From contig NZ_JAHHZO010000001.1 in NCBI RefSeq assembly GCF_018760785.1, forward strand, positions 1-64,000: DNA of 64,000 nucleotides, given 5' to 3'. Position 1 is the stretch's first letter. Every line of letters begins with the position of its first letter. The position numbers and the translations under genes are program-made. Of the stretch, positions 1 through 8,561 are shown one piece after another. The stretch is from Rhizobium sp. CSW-27 (GTDB lineage Bacteria > Pseudomonadota > Alphaproteobacteria > Rhizobiales > Rhizobiaceae). The notes under the pieces were generated by a model. The model was not told the origin of the DNA and did no database searches. It saw only the letters and a program-made list of their open reading frames with translations.

Positions 1-37
1 CGCGAACTCGCAGATCAACAGAGAGAGCTTTTGACAT

Positions 38-61
38 ATCTGCCGACCTCCATCGGCAGAT
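38..61. repeat. Inverted repeat downstream of a TTGACA motif
   Basis: A 9-bp perfect inverted repeat (ATCTGCCGA / TCGGCAGAT) with a 6-nt loop begins two bases after a TTGACA hexamer at 31-36. There is no T-tract, so an operator is as likely as a terminator. The gene it would serve lies outside the window or has not been recognised. Confidence 0.35.
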
Positions 62-111
62 AGTTTGAATCAGAACATCGCTGATTTGCAAAGACCCGAA
101 GATTCATTCAG

Positions 112-204
112 TCAGGGAACCGCTCTAGCCAGCAGTGAAGAAGCTGCCATGGCATGTACCGGCAGGATCAGGCTCAGCAGGACCAGAAAAGCATATCTGC
201 GCAC
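112..204 (-). CDS. Possible 30-residue exported peptide (hypothetical)
   Basis: A GTG-initiated frame of 30 codons whose translation is almost entirely a signal-peptide-like stretch: RRYAF, then a run of Leu/Val/Ile, then HAMAAS. No good Shine-Dalgarno is visible and the protein would end about ten residues after the predicted cleavage site. It may be a decayed remnant of an exported protein or a chance frame. No function can be assigned. The surrounding 1-369 stretch holds nothing else that I recognise. Confidence 0.2.
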   Translation of the reverse strand: MRRYAFLVLLSLILPVHAMAASSLLARAVP

Positions 205-369
205 GTCAACAGTCCTTCGATCACCGGGAGACCCTGGCAGATTGATGGCAGGCAACTGTACTTTTTTGTGGCAGAGAACCGAGGAAGCCAGCCGAAATCC
301 GAGTTCGACAGCATGGCCGACCCGGCATGGCTGCAGCCCCATTCGGGACCGCAGCCCGAAGGCGAACGA

Positions 370-1074
370 TTAGAAGGTCAGGACCGTTCCAACCTTCGGC
401 GTCTCCACCCGTGTTTTCAGCCCTTCCATGCCCTTCACGAAGGTCTCCGGCGTCTGGTCGATGATCGGGAAGGTGCCGTAATGGCAGGGAATGGCGTGCT
501 TGAAATCGAAGAAGCGCTGGCAGGCAAGGGCTGCCACGGCGCCGCCCATGGTGAAGCGGTCGCCGATCGGCACGAGGCCGATATCCGGCTGGTGCAGCTC
601 GTTGATCAGGCCCATATCGGTGAAGATGTCGGTATCGCCCATGTGCAGCAGCGAGGGTTCGTCTTCGAAATGCAGCATCAGGCCGTTGGCATTGCCGAGG
701 CAATGCGACACGCCGTCCTCGGTGATCTGGGCGGAAGAGTGCAGCGCCTGGGTGAAGGTGGCGGTAAAGCTGCCGAGGTTCACCGTGCCGCCGGTATTGC
801 CCATCTCGATCTTCTTGACGCCCTTGGCCCCGAGCCAGGCGGCGAGATCGGCATTGGCAAGGACCACGGCACCGGTCTCGTTGGCAAGCGCCACGGTGTC
901 GCCCACATGGTCGCCATGGCCGTGGGTCAGGAGAATATGGGTAATCCCTTCGGCCACGGCCTTGCGATCCTGATCCGCAAAGGACGGATTGTAGCTCAGG
1001 AAGGGGTCGATCAGGATTTTTGCACCGGCAGTTTCAATCCGGAAGGCCGCGTGGCCAAGCCAGGTGATCTTCAT
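370..1074 (-). CDS. UPF0173 family metal-dependent hydrolase (metallo-beta-lactamase fold)
   Basis: A 234-residue protein of the metallo-beta-lactamase superfamily, UPF0173 subgroup, probably a cytoplasmic zinc hydrolase of unknown substrate. It opens with [11 protein letters not shown] and carries the metal motif HGHGDH at residues 51-56, with later metal-site positions visible in [10 protein letters not shown] and PCHYGTFP. Length matches the family. A longer frame reaches 1197, but the ATG at 1072-1074 is preceded by AAGGAG at good spacing and starts exactly at the conserved N-terminus. It is divergent from ruvX, so the 196 bp between them should hold both promoters. The physiological role is unknown. 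Confidence 0.9.
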   Translation of the reverse strand: MKITWLGHAAFRIETAGAKILIDPFLSYNPSFADQDRKAVAEGITHILLTHGHGDHVGDTVALANETGAVVLANADLAAWLGAKGVKKIEMGNTGGTVNLGSFTATFTQALHSSAQITEDGVSHCLGNANGLMLHFEDEPSLLHMGDTDIFTDMGLINELHQPDIGLVPIGDRFTMGGAVAALACQRFFDFKHAIPCHYGTFPIIDQTPETFVKGMEGLKTRVETPKVGTVLTF

Positions 1075-1270
1075 GGAAAATCTCCTTGTTTCCTCGATAA
1101 ATTGATGTGATGGCTCGGCCGGACCGAGCGGTGACAGTCTGCTCTGACATTGCGGCTCTACGCCGAACCGCTGGCTGCGGATCTCGGCGTGCCGCATGGG
1201 TTAGCACATCGGCAACGGGCCGATAAATGGAAGTTATCGTGAAGACGAAGACCGGCAAGGGGGAGCGGAC

Positions 1271-1759
1271 ATGGCATCGTTGACCATCGAGGAACTGGCG
1301 GCCACGCTGCAGCCCGGACAGGCCATTGCCGGCCTCGACCTCGGCACGAAGACGATCGGTCTGGCCATGTCCGATCTCGGTCGCCGCTTCGCCTCGCCGC
1401 GGCCGGTGCTGAAGCGTGTAAAATTTACCCAGGATGCCGAGGTGCTGCTGGAATTTGCCGCGCGGGAAAAGGTAGCCGCCTTCGTCATCGGCCTGCCTAT
1501 GAACATGGACGGCTCCGCCGGCCCGCGCGTTCAGGCCACCCGCGCCTTCGTGCGCAGCATGGGCGAAAAGACCGATATTCCCTTCATCTTCTGGGACGAG
1601 CGGCTGTCGACGGTTGCCGCCGAGCGGGCGCTGCTGGAAATGGACGTGTCGCGGGCAAAGCGGAAGGAGCGCATCGATTCGGCCGCCGCGAGCTTCATCC
1701 TTCAGGGCGCGCTGGACAGGCTCTCTTCGCTGGCCGCCAGCCGCGGCACCGAGGCCTGA
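1271..1759 (+). CDS. ruvX: Putative pre-16S rRNA nuclease / Holliday junction resolvase-like RuvX (YqgF)
   Basis: A 162-residue RNase H-fold protein of the YqgF/RuvX family, which acts in 16S rRNA 5'-end maturation and has been proposed as a Holliday junction resolvase. The first acidic active-site segment [15 protein letters not shown] is at about 21-35 (Asp23). DERLST and the late [11 protein letters not shown] segment supply the other conserved acidic residues. Length is typical. Its 3' end overlaps the convergent DUF6105 gene by about 58 bp, so the two transcripts are antisense to each other at their ends. Confidence 0.93.
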   Translation: MASLTIEELAATLQPGQAIAGLDLGTKTIGLAMSDLGRRFASPRPVLKRVKFTQDAEVLLEFAAREKVAAFVIGLPMNMDGSAGPRVQATRAFVRSMGEKTDIPFIFWDERLSTVAAERALLEMDVSRAKRKERIDSAAASFILQGALDRLSSLAASRGTEA

Positions 1760-2028
1760 CGCGCCCGCCACCAGGTGGCAATGGCGCGCCGCTTGCGAAA
1801 CAGCACGATGGACAGGACGATCAGGCTGTCGAAGGCAATCGCGCGTGCGACCATCGGCGGCAGGTCCTGCGGCGGAATGCCGAGGATGTTGCCATAAATC
1901 TGGAACACCAGATCATGCGTCTTGCGCGTCAGCATGAAGAAGCCGAAGCTCATGTCGTAATAGGAAAGCCCGTACCACAGGCCGAGCAGCGCCACGGGAC
2001 CCGCCCACAGAATCAGGAACCATTTCAT
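1702..2028 (-). CDS. DUF6105 family small membrane protein
   Basis: A 108-residue protein with an N-terminal membrane segment ([20 protein letters not shown]), a central loop, and a second hydrophobic segment ([14 protein letters not shown]) followed by a basic, Arg-rich cytoplasmic tail. It resembles the rhizobial DUF6105 family, whose function is unknown. Its ATG overlaps the TGA of the preceding small gene (ATGA), so the two are probably translationally coupled. The pair is preceded by a full CtrA-type box. Its C-terminus overlaps the convergent ruvX end. Confidence 0.75.
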   Translation of the reverse strand: MKWFLILWAGPVALLGLWYGLSYYDMSFGFFMLTRKTHDLVFQIYGNILGIPPQDLPPMVARAIAFDSLIVLSIVLFRKRRAIATWWRARQASVPRLAASEESLSSAP

Positions 2029-2195
2029 GCGGGCACTCCTTGCGGCACGGGGCGATCGAGAGTCAGAAGCAGCCGGCGCATCAGCGCCATGCCGGACAGC
2101 ACCAGCGCCGGCACGGCAATGTTGAGCGCCAGCGCCGAAAAGAAGACGAGTGCTCCGACGAGCAACGCAAAACTGTAAGGGCTATATCCCGACAC
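2025..2195 (-). CDS. Hypothetical small membrane protein upstream of DUF6105
   Basis: A 56-residue frame beginning with GTG and preceded by GAGG at 5-nt spacing. The translation is one long hydrophobic stretch (SFALLVGALVFFSALALNIA, continuing VPALVLSGMALM) followed by a basic end, RRLLLTLDRPVPQ. Its stop overlaps the start of the DUF6105 gene (ATGA), the usual sign of a coupled operon. It was found by reading the frame directly and has no ATG start, so annotation pipelines could miss it. Function unknown. It may form a membrane pair with the DUF6105 protein. Confidence 0.6.
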   Translation of the reverse strand: MSGYSPYSFALLVGALVFFSALALNIAVPALVLSGMALMRRLLLTLDRPVPQGVPA

Positions 2196-2212
2196 CGGCG
2201 CCTCATGCGTGG

Positions 2213-2227
2213 TTAACGATCCGTTAA
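2213..2227. promoter_or_regulatory. CtrA-type binding box TTAA-N7-TTAA
   Basis: TTAA at 2213-2216, CGATCCG, then TTAA at 2224-2227 is a perfect match to the full CtrA site of alphaproteobacteria. It lies 18-32 bp upstream of the GTG start of the small membrane gene at 2195, so it should regulate that gene and DUF6105. A further CTTAAG lies at 2234-2239. No gene on the plus strand is positioned to use it. Confidence 0.55.
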
Positions 2228-2328
2228 CGCCACCTTAAGGGCCGGAGCCTGCCGCGCAACGAAAACCCCGCGGCATGGTTAACCGCGGGGCGAAAACGCC
2301 GCAAATCGTGGATTTCTACGCCGAACGC

Positions 2329-3981
2329 TCAGGTCGCCGCCGGATAGAGAAGGTCGACGATATAGGATGCGTCGAAGCGCGAATCGAGCATGCCATAGGT
2401 GGTGCGCCAGCCGCCGGCGAGGCGTGTCTCGAGGAAGGCATCGGCGATCTTGCCGGCCCCCAGACGGAACAGTTCGGCGGCACCGGCCGCCAGCGCCAGT
2501 TGCTCCACCAGCAGGCGCGAAGCGCCCTCGTCACGTTCCGCCAGCGCCATGGCCGCGCGCAGCACGTCGGTCGTCTTGCGCCCGCTCGGCCCCAGATCCC
2601 GCTCGATGCCGCCCAGCACCAGGTCGAACAGATCACGGCCGCGATCCATCACGCGCAGCACGTCGAGCGCCATCACATTGCCAGAGCCTTCCCAGATCGC
2701 ATTGACCGGGGCTTCACGGTAATGGCGCGCCAGCGGCCGTTCCTCGACATAGCCATTGCCGCCCAGGCACTCCATCGCCTCGTAGATCAGCGAGGGCGCG
2801 ATCTTGCAGACCCAGTACTTGATGACCGGCGTCATGACGCGGGCATAGGCCGCGTCGGTCGGGTTGCTGCCCGCCTTGTCGAAGGCTTCCGCCAGCCGGT
2901 AGGCGAGCGCGGTTGCGGCCGCGACATCGAGCGCCATGTCGGCCAATACCCGCGTCATCAGCGGCTGGTCGATGAGGTTCTTGCCGAACACGCTGCGGCC
3001 GCGGCAATGATGCACGGCCTCCGCCAGCGAGGCGCGCATGATGCCGGCAGAGGCCAGCGCGCAATCAAGCCTGGTCAGCGTCACCATGTCGAGAATGGTG
3101 CGGATGCCGCCGCCCGCATCGCCGAGCAGATAGCCGAAGGCATCGGTGAACTCGACCTCGGAGGACGCATTGGAACGGTTGCCGAGCTTGTCCTTCAGCC
3201 GCTGGAACTGCAGGCCGTTGGCGGTGCCGTCCTCCAGCAGGCGCGGCACGAGGAAGCAGCCGATCCCTTCATTGGTGCGCGCCAGCATCACGAAGGCGTC
3301 ACTCATCGGCGCCGACATGAACCACTTGTGGCCGGAAAGGCGATAGACGCCCTCTCCCACCCGCTCGGCGGTGGAGCGGTTGGCGCGCACATCCGTGCCA
3401 CCCTGCTTTTCCGTCATGCCCATGCCGATTGTGATCGCGCTTTTCTGCATCGCCGGACGGTTGGACGAATCGTATTTGCGCGACAGAACGCGCGGCGCCC
3501 ATTCCTTGTGGACGCGCGGCGAGGCCATCATCGCCGCCACCGAGGCGCTGGTCATGGTCAGCGGGCACAGATGCCCGCATTCGAGCTGCGCCGTCAGATA
3601 GAAACGGGCGGCGCGCGCCCGGTGCTGGGCATTGCGCGATTCGGCGGCATTTTCCCAGATCGAGGAATTGAGGCCGGTCGACATGGAGCGGCGCATCAGC
3701 GCATGCCAAGCGGGATGGTATTCCACCAGGTCCTGCCGCTCGCCGCGCGGGCCGTGCGTCTTCAGCTTCGGCGGATTTTCATTCGCCATCCGCGCCAGTT
3801 CCTGCGCTTCAGGCGAGGTGACGTAACGGCCAAGCGCATCGAATTCCTCGCGCACGGCACGGTGCAGCCCGGCCGTCAGATCCACCATCAGCGGATCGGT
3901 GCGGTAGGCGTTGATACCGGACCAGAGGCCTGGCTGGTTCAGCTCGGTAAGGGTGTCTTCGGTCCGGGTCATCTGATTCAT
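2329..3981 (-). CDS. AidB-like acyl-CoA dehydrogenase
   Basis: A 550-residue flavoprotein of the acyl-CoA dehydrogenase superfamily, AidB subgroup. AidB is induced in the alkylation adaptive response and binds DNA and FAD. The length (about 540 in AidB) and sequence fit: a long N-terminal region with MRRSMSTGLNSSIWE, a middle domain with MTEKQGGTDVRANR and HKWFMSAPMSD, then CLGGNGYVEE and NAIWEGSGNVMALDVLRVM near the C-terminus. The conserved Glu of the IWEGSGN segment is present. It is monocistronic and divergent from pyrB. A role in alkylation protection rather than beta-oxidation is inferred from the subfamily. Confidence 0.85.
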   Translation of the reverse strand: MNQMTRTEDTLTELNQPGLWSGINAYRTDPLMVDLTAGLHRAVREEFDALGRYVTSPEAQELARMANENPPKLKTHGPRGERQDLVEYHPAWHALMRRSMSTGLNSSIWENAAESRNAQHRARAARFYLTAQLECGHLCPLTMTSASVAAMMASPRVHKEWAPRVLSRKYDSSNRPAMQKSAITIGMGMTEKQGGTDVRANRSTAERVGEGVYRLSGHKWFMSAPMSDAFVMLARTNEGIGCFLVPRLLEDGTANGLQFQRLKDKLGNRSNASSEVEFTDAFGYLLGDAGGGIRTILDMVTLTRLDCALASAGIMRASLAEAVHHCRGRSVFGKNLIDQPLMTRVLADMALDVAAATALAYRLAEAFDKAGSNPTDAAYARVMTPVIKYWVCKIAPSLIYEAMECLGGNGYVEERPLARHYREAPVNAIWEGSGNVMALDVLRVMDRGRDLFDLVLGGIERDLGPSGRKTTDVLRAAMALAERDEGASRLLVEQLALAAGAAELFRLGAGKIADAFLETRLAGGWRTTYGMLDSRFDASYIVDLLYPAAT

Positions 3982-4105
3982 AGGCTGCTTCTAAACGAAT
4001 TCTCGGGAAATTGCATGCGCAACGGATCGTCTGGTCATCTGCTCCGCTTGCCCCTCCCGCGCTCAGTCTCTATAGACCGCGGGAAACCAGCGGAGGACAA
4101 ATTTC

Positions 4106-5062
4106 GTGGTCTTCTTTCCCCACCGCCATCTCCTCGGAATCAAGGGCCTGACCGAGCAGGACATCACCTTCCTTCTCGACAAGGCAGACGAGGCGGTCAA
4201 GATCAGCCGGCAAAGAGAAAAGAAAACCTCGACGCTGCGCGGACTGACCCAGATCAATCTCTTCTTCGAAGCCTCGACCCGAACGCAATCCTCTTTCGAA
4301 CTCGCGGGCAAGCGTCTTGGCGCCGATGTGATGAACATGTCGGTCGGAAACTCTTCGGTCAAGAAGGGCGAAACGCTGATCGACACGGCCATGACGCTGA
4401 ACGCCATGCGGCCGGACGTGCTCGTCGTGCGCCATTCCTCCGCCGGGGCCGCCGCCCTTCTCGCGCAGAAGGTCGGCTGCTCGGTCGTCAATGCCGGCGA
4501 CGGCCAGCATGAGCATCCGACGCAGGCGCTGCTGGATGCGCTGACGATCCGCCGCGCCAAGGGCAAGCTGTCGCGCATCATCGTCGCGATCTGCGGCGAC
4601 GTTCTGCATTCGCGCGTCGCACGCTCCAACATCCTGCTGCTCAACGCCATGGGGGCACGGGTGCGCGTCGTCGCCCCCTCCACGCTTCTGCCGTCGGGCA
4701 TCGCCCAGATGGGCGTCGAGGTCTTCCACTCGATGGAAGAGGGGCTGAAGGATGCCGATGTGGTGATGATGCTGCGCCTGCAGCGCGAGCGCATGGCCGG
4801 CTCCTTTGTGCCCTCCGTGCGCGAATACTTCCACTTCTACGGCCTCGATGCCGAAAAGCTGAAGGCGGCCCGGGAGGATGCGCTCGTCATGCATCCGGGA
4901 CCGATGAACCGCGGCGTGGAAATCGCTTCCGAAGTGGCCGACGGCCCGCAGAGCGTGATCGAAAGCCAGGTGGAGATGGGGGTCGCCGTGCGCATGGCGG
5001 TGATGGAAGCCCTGCTGGTCTCGCAGAACCAGGGACCGAGAAGCGAAGGAATGGGTGCATGA
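4106..5062 (+). CDS. pyrB: Aspartate carbamoyltransferase catalytic subunit
   Basis: A 318-residue cytoplasmic enzyme catalysing carbamoyl phosphate plus aspartate to N-carbamoyl aspartate, the committed step of pyrimidine synthesis. The carbamoyl-phosphate loop STRTQSSFE starts at about residue 57. The [11 protein letters not shown] segment and the late [12 protein letters not shown] motif are both present. The GTG start at 4106 is preceded by GGAGGAC at good spacing. The stop overlaps the ATG of the next gene (ATGATG), so PyrB and the dihydroorotase-like protein are translationally coupled, which fits a protein complex. No pyrI regulatory subunit gene is nearby. Confidence 0.97.
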   Translation: MVFFPHRHLLGIKGLTEQDITFLLDKADEAVKISRQREKKTSTLRGLTQINLFFEASTRTQSSFELAGKRLGADVMNMSVGNSSVKKGETLIDTAMTLNAMRPDVLVVRHSSAGAAALLAQKVGCSVVNAGDGQHEHPTQALLDALTIRRAKGKLSRIIVAICGDVLHSRVARSNILLLNAMGARVRVVAPSTLLPSGIAQMGVEVFHSMEEGLKDADVVMMLRLQRERMAGSFVPSVREYFHFYGLDAEKLKAAREDALVMHPGPMNRGVEIASEVADGPQSVIESQVEMGVAVRMAVMEALLVSQNQGPRSEGMGA

Positions 5063-6351
5063 TGAAGCCGCTTGTCCTGACCGACGTCCGCATCGTCGAT
5101 CCCTCCCGCCGTCTTGATGAAACCGGCACGATCATCGTCGGCGCCGATGGCATGATCCTCGCCGCCGGTGCGGATGCCCGTAACCAGGGCATGCCCGAGG
5201 GGGCGGAGGTGAAGGATTGCCGTGGTCTCGTGGCGACCCCCGGCCTCGTCGATGCGCATGTCTTCATCGGAGAACCGGGCGCGGAACATCGCGAAACCAT
5301 CGAATCGGCGAGCCGCGCCGCCGCCGCCGGCGGCGTCACCAGCATGATCATGATGCCGGACACCGATCCGGTGCTGGACGACATCGCCCTCATCGAATTC
5401 GTCAAGAAGACGGCGCGCGACAAGGCGCTCATCAACGTCCATCCGGCCGCCGCCCTGACGCGTGGCCTGAAGGGCGAGGAAATGACCGAGATCGGCATGC
5501 TGAAGGCAGCCGGCGCGGTGGCTTTCACGCAGGGGCGCCACGCGCTTGCCGACACACAGGTGCTGCGCCGCGCCATGACCTATGCGCGCGAATTCGGCGC
5601 CGTGGTGTCGCTGGAGGCGCGCGATCCCTATCTCGCCGTCAACGGCGTGATGAACGAAGGCCTGTTTGCCAGCTGGCTCGGCCTTTCCGGCGCACCGCGC
5701 GAGGCGGAACTGATCCCGCTCGAACGCGACCTGCGCATCGCCGCACTCACCGGCGCACGCTACCATGCCGCCAAGATTTCCGTACCGGAATCGGCGCAGG
5801 CGCTGCGCACGGCGCGCGCCCGCGGCGCAAAGGCAACCTCGGCCATCTCCATCAACCACCTGTCGCTCAACGAGAACGACATCGGCGAATACCGCACCTT
5901 CTTCAAGCTGTCGCCGCCACTCAGAACCGAGGACGACCGCCAGGCCATGGTCGATGCGCTGGCCGACGGCACGATCGACATCATCGTCTCCTCGCATGAT
6001 CCGCAGGATGTCGATACCAAGCGCCTGCCCTTCGCCGATGCGGCCGATGGCGCGATCGGGCTGGAGACCATGCTGTCGGCTGCCCTTCGCCTTCACCATG
6101 CCGACCGGGTGCCGCTGATGCGCCTGATCGATGCCCTCTCCACCCGCCCCGCCGAGATCTTCGGTCTGGAGGCCGGTACGTTGAAGCCCGGAGCGCGGGC
6201 CGATATCGCGCTGATCGATCTCGATGAGCCGTGGCTCGTGTCGAAGGACATGATCGTGTCGCGCTCGAAGAACACGCCCTTTGACGAGGCCCGCTTCAGC
6301 GGCCGTGCCGTCGCCACCTATGTGGGCGGCCGTCTCGTTCACTCGCTCTGA
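5059..6351 (+). CDS. pyrC: Dihydroorotase-like protein, probably non-catalytic (PyrC'/PyrX type)
   Basis: A 430-residue class I dihydroorotase homologue, amidohydrolase fold, coupled to pyrB. The usual zinc ligands are largely missing. The HxH of strand 1 reads DAHVF instead of DxHxH. The region that normally reads FxDDG is FTQG. The next His position reads SLEARDP. The C-terminal TDHAPH motif reads SSHDPQ. Only the NHLSL histidine and the first His remain. In Pseudomonas a similar inactive PyrC' (PyrX) is required to assemble aspartate carbamoyltransferase, so a structural role is the best reading. A true dihydroorotase should be encoded elsewhere. Pipelines will label it pyrC. Confidence 0.85.
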   Translation: MMKPLVLTDVRIVDPSRRLDETGTIIVGADGMILAAGADARNQGMPEGAEVKDCRGLVATPGLVDAHVFIGEPGAEHRETIESASRAAAAGGVTSMIMMPDTDPVLDDIALIEFVKKTARDKALINVHPAAALTRGLKGEEMTEIGMLKAAGAVAFTQGRHALADTQVLRRAMTYAREFGAVVSLEARDPYLAVNGVMNEGLFASWLGLSGAPREAELIPLERDLRIAALTGARYHAAKISVPESAQALRTARARGAKATSAISINHLSLNENDIGEYRTFFKLSPPLRTEDDRQAMVDALADGTIDIIVSSHDPQDVDTKRLPFADAADGAIGLETMLSAALRLHHADRVPLMRLIDALSTRPAEIFGLEAGTLKPGARADIALIDLDEPWLVSKDMIVSRSKNTPFDEARFSGRAVATYVGGRLVHSL

Positions 6352-6363
6352 GGAGATTTCCGC

Positions 6364-6981
6364 ATGTCCGAACTCTTCACCTGGCAGATCACGCTTGCCA
6401 CCGCCCTGTCGGCGCTGGCCTTCGGCTACCTGCTCGGCTCGATCCCCTTCGGCCTGCTGCTGACCAAGGCGGCCGGCCTCGGCGATATCCGCTCGATCGG
6501 CTCCGGCAATATCGGCGCAACGAACGTGCTGCGCACCGGCAACAAGAAGCTTGCCGCCGCCACGCTGCTGCTCGATGCCTTCAAGGCCACGGCCGGCGCC
6601 CTGCTGGCCGGCGCGCTGTGGGGCCCCGAAGCGGCGATCCTCGGCGGCTTTGCCGCCTTTATCGGCCACCTCTTTCCCGTCTGGCTCGGTTTCAAGGGGG
6701 GCAAGGGCGTTGCCACCTACATCGGCACCCTTCTCGGCGTCGCACCCGCCATGGTCCTCGTCTTCGCCTTCGTCTGGCTGACGGTCGCCAAGCTCAGCCG
6801 CTACTCGTCGCTCTCCGCTCTGGTTGCAACCCTTGTCGTTCCGGTTGCATTGTGGATAGTAGGCGAACAGAAGATTGCGCTCGTCATGGCCGTGATGACC
6901 GTGATCTCCTACTGGAAGCACAAGGCAAACATCGAGCGGCTGATCAACGGCACCGAAAGCAGGATCGGCCAGAAGGGCTAA
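6364..6981 (+). CDS. plsY: Glycerol-3-phosphate acyltransferase PlsY
   Basis: A 205-residue polytopic inner-membrane enzyme that transfers acyl groups from acyl-phosphate to glycerol-3-phosphate, the first step of phospholipid synthesis. The three PlsY motifs are visible: GSIPFG in the first membrane segment, [12 protein letters not shown], and FKGGKGVAT followed by hydrophobic segments. It starts 12 bp after pyrC with AGGAG upstream and ends 5 bp before dprA, so it belongs to the pyrB-pyrC-plsY-dprA run. Confidence 0.96.
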   Translation: MSELFTWQITLATALSALAFGYLLGSIPFGLLLTKAAGLGDIRSIGSGNIGATNVLRTGNKKLAAATLLLDAFKATAGALLAGALWGPEAAILGGFAAFIGHLFPVWLGFKGGKGVATYIGTLLGVAPAMVLVFAFVWLTVAKLSRYSSLSALVATLVVPVALWIVGEQKIALVMAVMTVISYWKHKANIERLINGTESRIGQKG

Positions 6982-6986
6982 GGGGC

Positions 6987-8138
6987 ATGCCATCCGACAG
7001 CGCAAGGCGACCGGGAATTGCGCTGACGGACAAACAGAGGATCGCCTGGCTCAGGCTGATCCGCAGCGACAATGTCGGCCCGTCGACCTTTCGCGATCTC
7101 ATCAACCATTTCGGCTCGGCGGAGGCGGCTCTGCAGGCCCTGCCGGAATTGTCACGCCGCGGCGGTGCCTCGCGCAGCATCCGCATTGCATCGGTGGACG
7201 ATGCGGAACGGGAACTGGAACGCGCCCGCCGCTTCGGCGCCCGTCTCGTCGGCATCGGCGAGCCGGACTATCCGCCCGCACTGCGCCAGATCGACGGGGC
7301 GCCCCCGCTTCTGGCCATCAAGGGCGACGCCTCGGTGGCCGCCGCTCCTTCCGTCGGCATCGTCGGTTCGCGCAATGCCTCGATCAGCGGCGCCAAGTTC
7401 GCCGCCATGCTGGCCCGCGATTGCGGCCGTGCCGGCTATACCATCACCTCGGGCCTCGCGCGCGGCATCGATACGGCTGCTCACCGGGCGAGCCTGGAGA
7501 CCGGCACCATCGCGGTGCTCGCAGGTGGCCTCGACCAGCCCTACCCGCCGGAAAACCTGCCGCTACTCGACGAGATCACTGGCGGGCGCGGCCTGTCCGT
7601 CAGCGAAATGCCCTTCGGCTGGGAGCCGCGAGCCCGCGATTTTCCCCGCCGCAACCGGCTGATTGCCGGCATCTCGCTCGGCGTCGTCGTGGTGGAGGCG
7701 GCAGAACGATCCGGCTCGCTGATCACGGCGCGTCTTGCCGGCGATTTCGGTCGCCTGGTGTTTGCCGTGCCGGGCTCGCCGCTCGATCCGCGCTGCCAGG
7801 GCACCAACGGCCTGCTGAAGCAGGGCGCCACCGTGACCACCAGCGCCAGCGACGTCATCGAGGCCCTTGCGCCGCTTTCCCAACTCGACCTTCTGGAGGA
7901 CAGGGTGATCGACGAACCTGGCGGCGAGCGCTCGCCCGATCTCATGCTGCCGCCCGACGACAGCGATCGCCAGAGGATCGCTTCGGCGCTCGGTCCGACG
8001 CCGGTGGAGATCGACGACATCATCCGTCATACCGCTCTTCCCGCCGCGACGGTCTATCTCGTGCTGCTGGAACTCGATCTGGCCGGTCGCCTACACCGGC
8101 ATGTCGGGGGACTTGTCTCCCTGTCCATGATCGATTGA
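6987..8138 (+). CDS. dprA: DNA-processing protein DprA
   Basis: A 383-residue protein that loads RecA on incoming single-stranded DNA during natural transformation. Order of parts: N-terminal HhH/SAM-like region ([20 protein letters not shown]), Rossmann-like DprA core with [26 protein letters not shown], the [10 protein letters not shown] segment and [14 protein letters not shown], and a C-terminal winged-helix (DML1-like) domain. The ATG at 6987 directly follows plsY with AGGGG close upstream. A longer open frame to the left overlaps plsY and is rejected. Its 3' end overlaps the convergent small gene by 48 bp. Confidence 0.94.
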   Translation: MPSDSARRPGIALTDKQRIAWLRLIRSDNVGPSTFRDLINHFGSAEAALQALPELSRRGGASRSIRIASVDDAERELERARRFGARLVGIGEPDYPPALRQIDGAPPLLAIKGDASVAAAPSVGIVGSRNASISGAKFAAMLARDCGRAGYTITSGLARGIDTAAHRASLETGTIAVLAGGLDQPYPPENLPLLDEITGGRGLSVSEMPFGWEPRARDFPRRNRLIAGISLGVVVVEAAERSGSLITARLAGDFGRLVFAVPGSPLDPRCQGTNGLLKQGATVTTSASDVIEALAPLSQLDLLEDRVIDEPGGERSPDLMLPPDDSDRQRIASALGPTPVEIDDIIRHTALPAATVYLVLLELDLAGRLHRHVGGLVSLSMID

Positions 8139-8318
8139 GAGGCGTCGGCGACCGATCTGCAGGTCACCGGCCTCGACATAGGCCATCTCGATCAGATAGC
8201 AGAGCATGTCGGCCCCTTCCCGATCCGCCACCACGCGAAGCTCTCCGAGCATCTGGCGGATATAGGCAAAGGTCTCGAAGCTGTCACTGCGTCCTGTCCT
8301 GCCGCGATTCGACGTCAT
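8091..8318 (-). CDS. Conserved-looking small protein, function unknown
   Basis: A 75-residue soluble protein with a helical, amphipathic middle: [19 protein letters not shown], then [17 protein letters not shown]. It ends in a charged tail. The ATG at 8318 is preferred over the upstream frame to 8408, whose Cys-rich start looks non-coding. The pattern (helix, then YLIEMAY) resembles small hypothetical proteins common in Rhizobiales, but I cannot name a family. It is convergent with dprA, overlapping its last 48 bp, and divergent from topA, sharing the AT-rich 8319-8561 promoter region. Confidence 0.6.
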   Translation of the reverse strand: MTSNRGRTGRSDSFETFAYIRQMLGELRVVADREGADMLCYLIEMAYVEAGDLQIGRRRLSIDHGQGDKSPDMPV

Positions 8319-8561
8319 GGGTTCACTTTCTATCCGACAAACACTCACGTTATGCGTGCAATATATGCGACATGCTCGCAAATTTACACACACCATTGAA
8401 AATTGCAACCAACAATAAATCTTCTAGTGGTTGCATTCCCGCATCGAGAAAATATGGCGCCCCCCTTGACCGCAGGCGAAAGGCCCTCCATGTCGGGAGG
8501 TCAGTTTCCCGGCAAGGTCCCTGCGTTCATGACCGACCTTGCGCCGTTTCAGAGAACAGAG

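Noticed and set aside
2275-4512. A 745-codon plus-strand frame opposite the acyl-CoA dehydrogenase gene.
   Set aside because: A high-GC shadow frame. The opposite strand has clear family motifs, and this translation is rich in Arg/His/Gln with no domain.
4837-7005. A 722-codon minus-strand frame opposite pyrC and plsY.
   Set aside because: The real genes on the plus strand are unambiguous; this is an antisense shadow.
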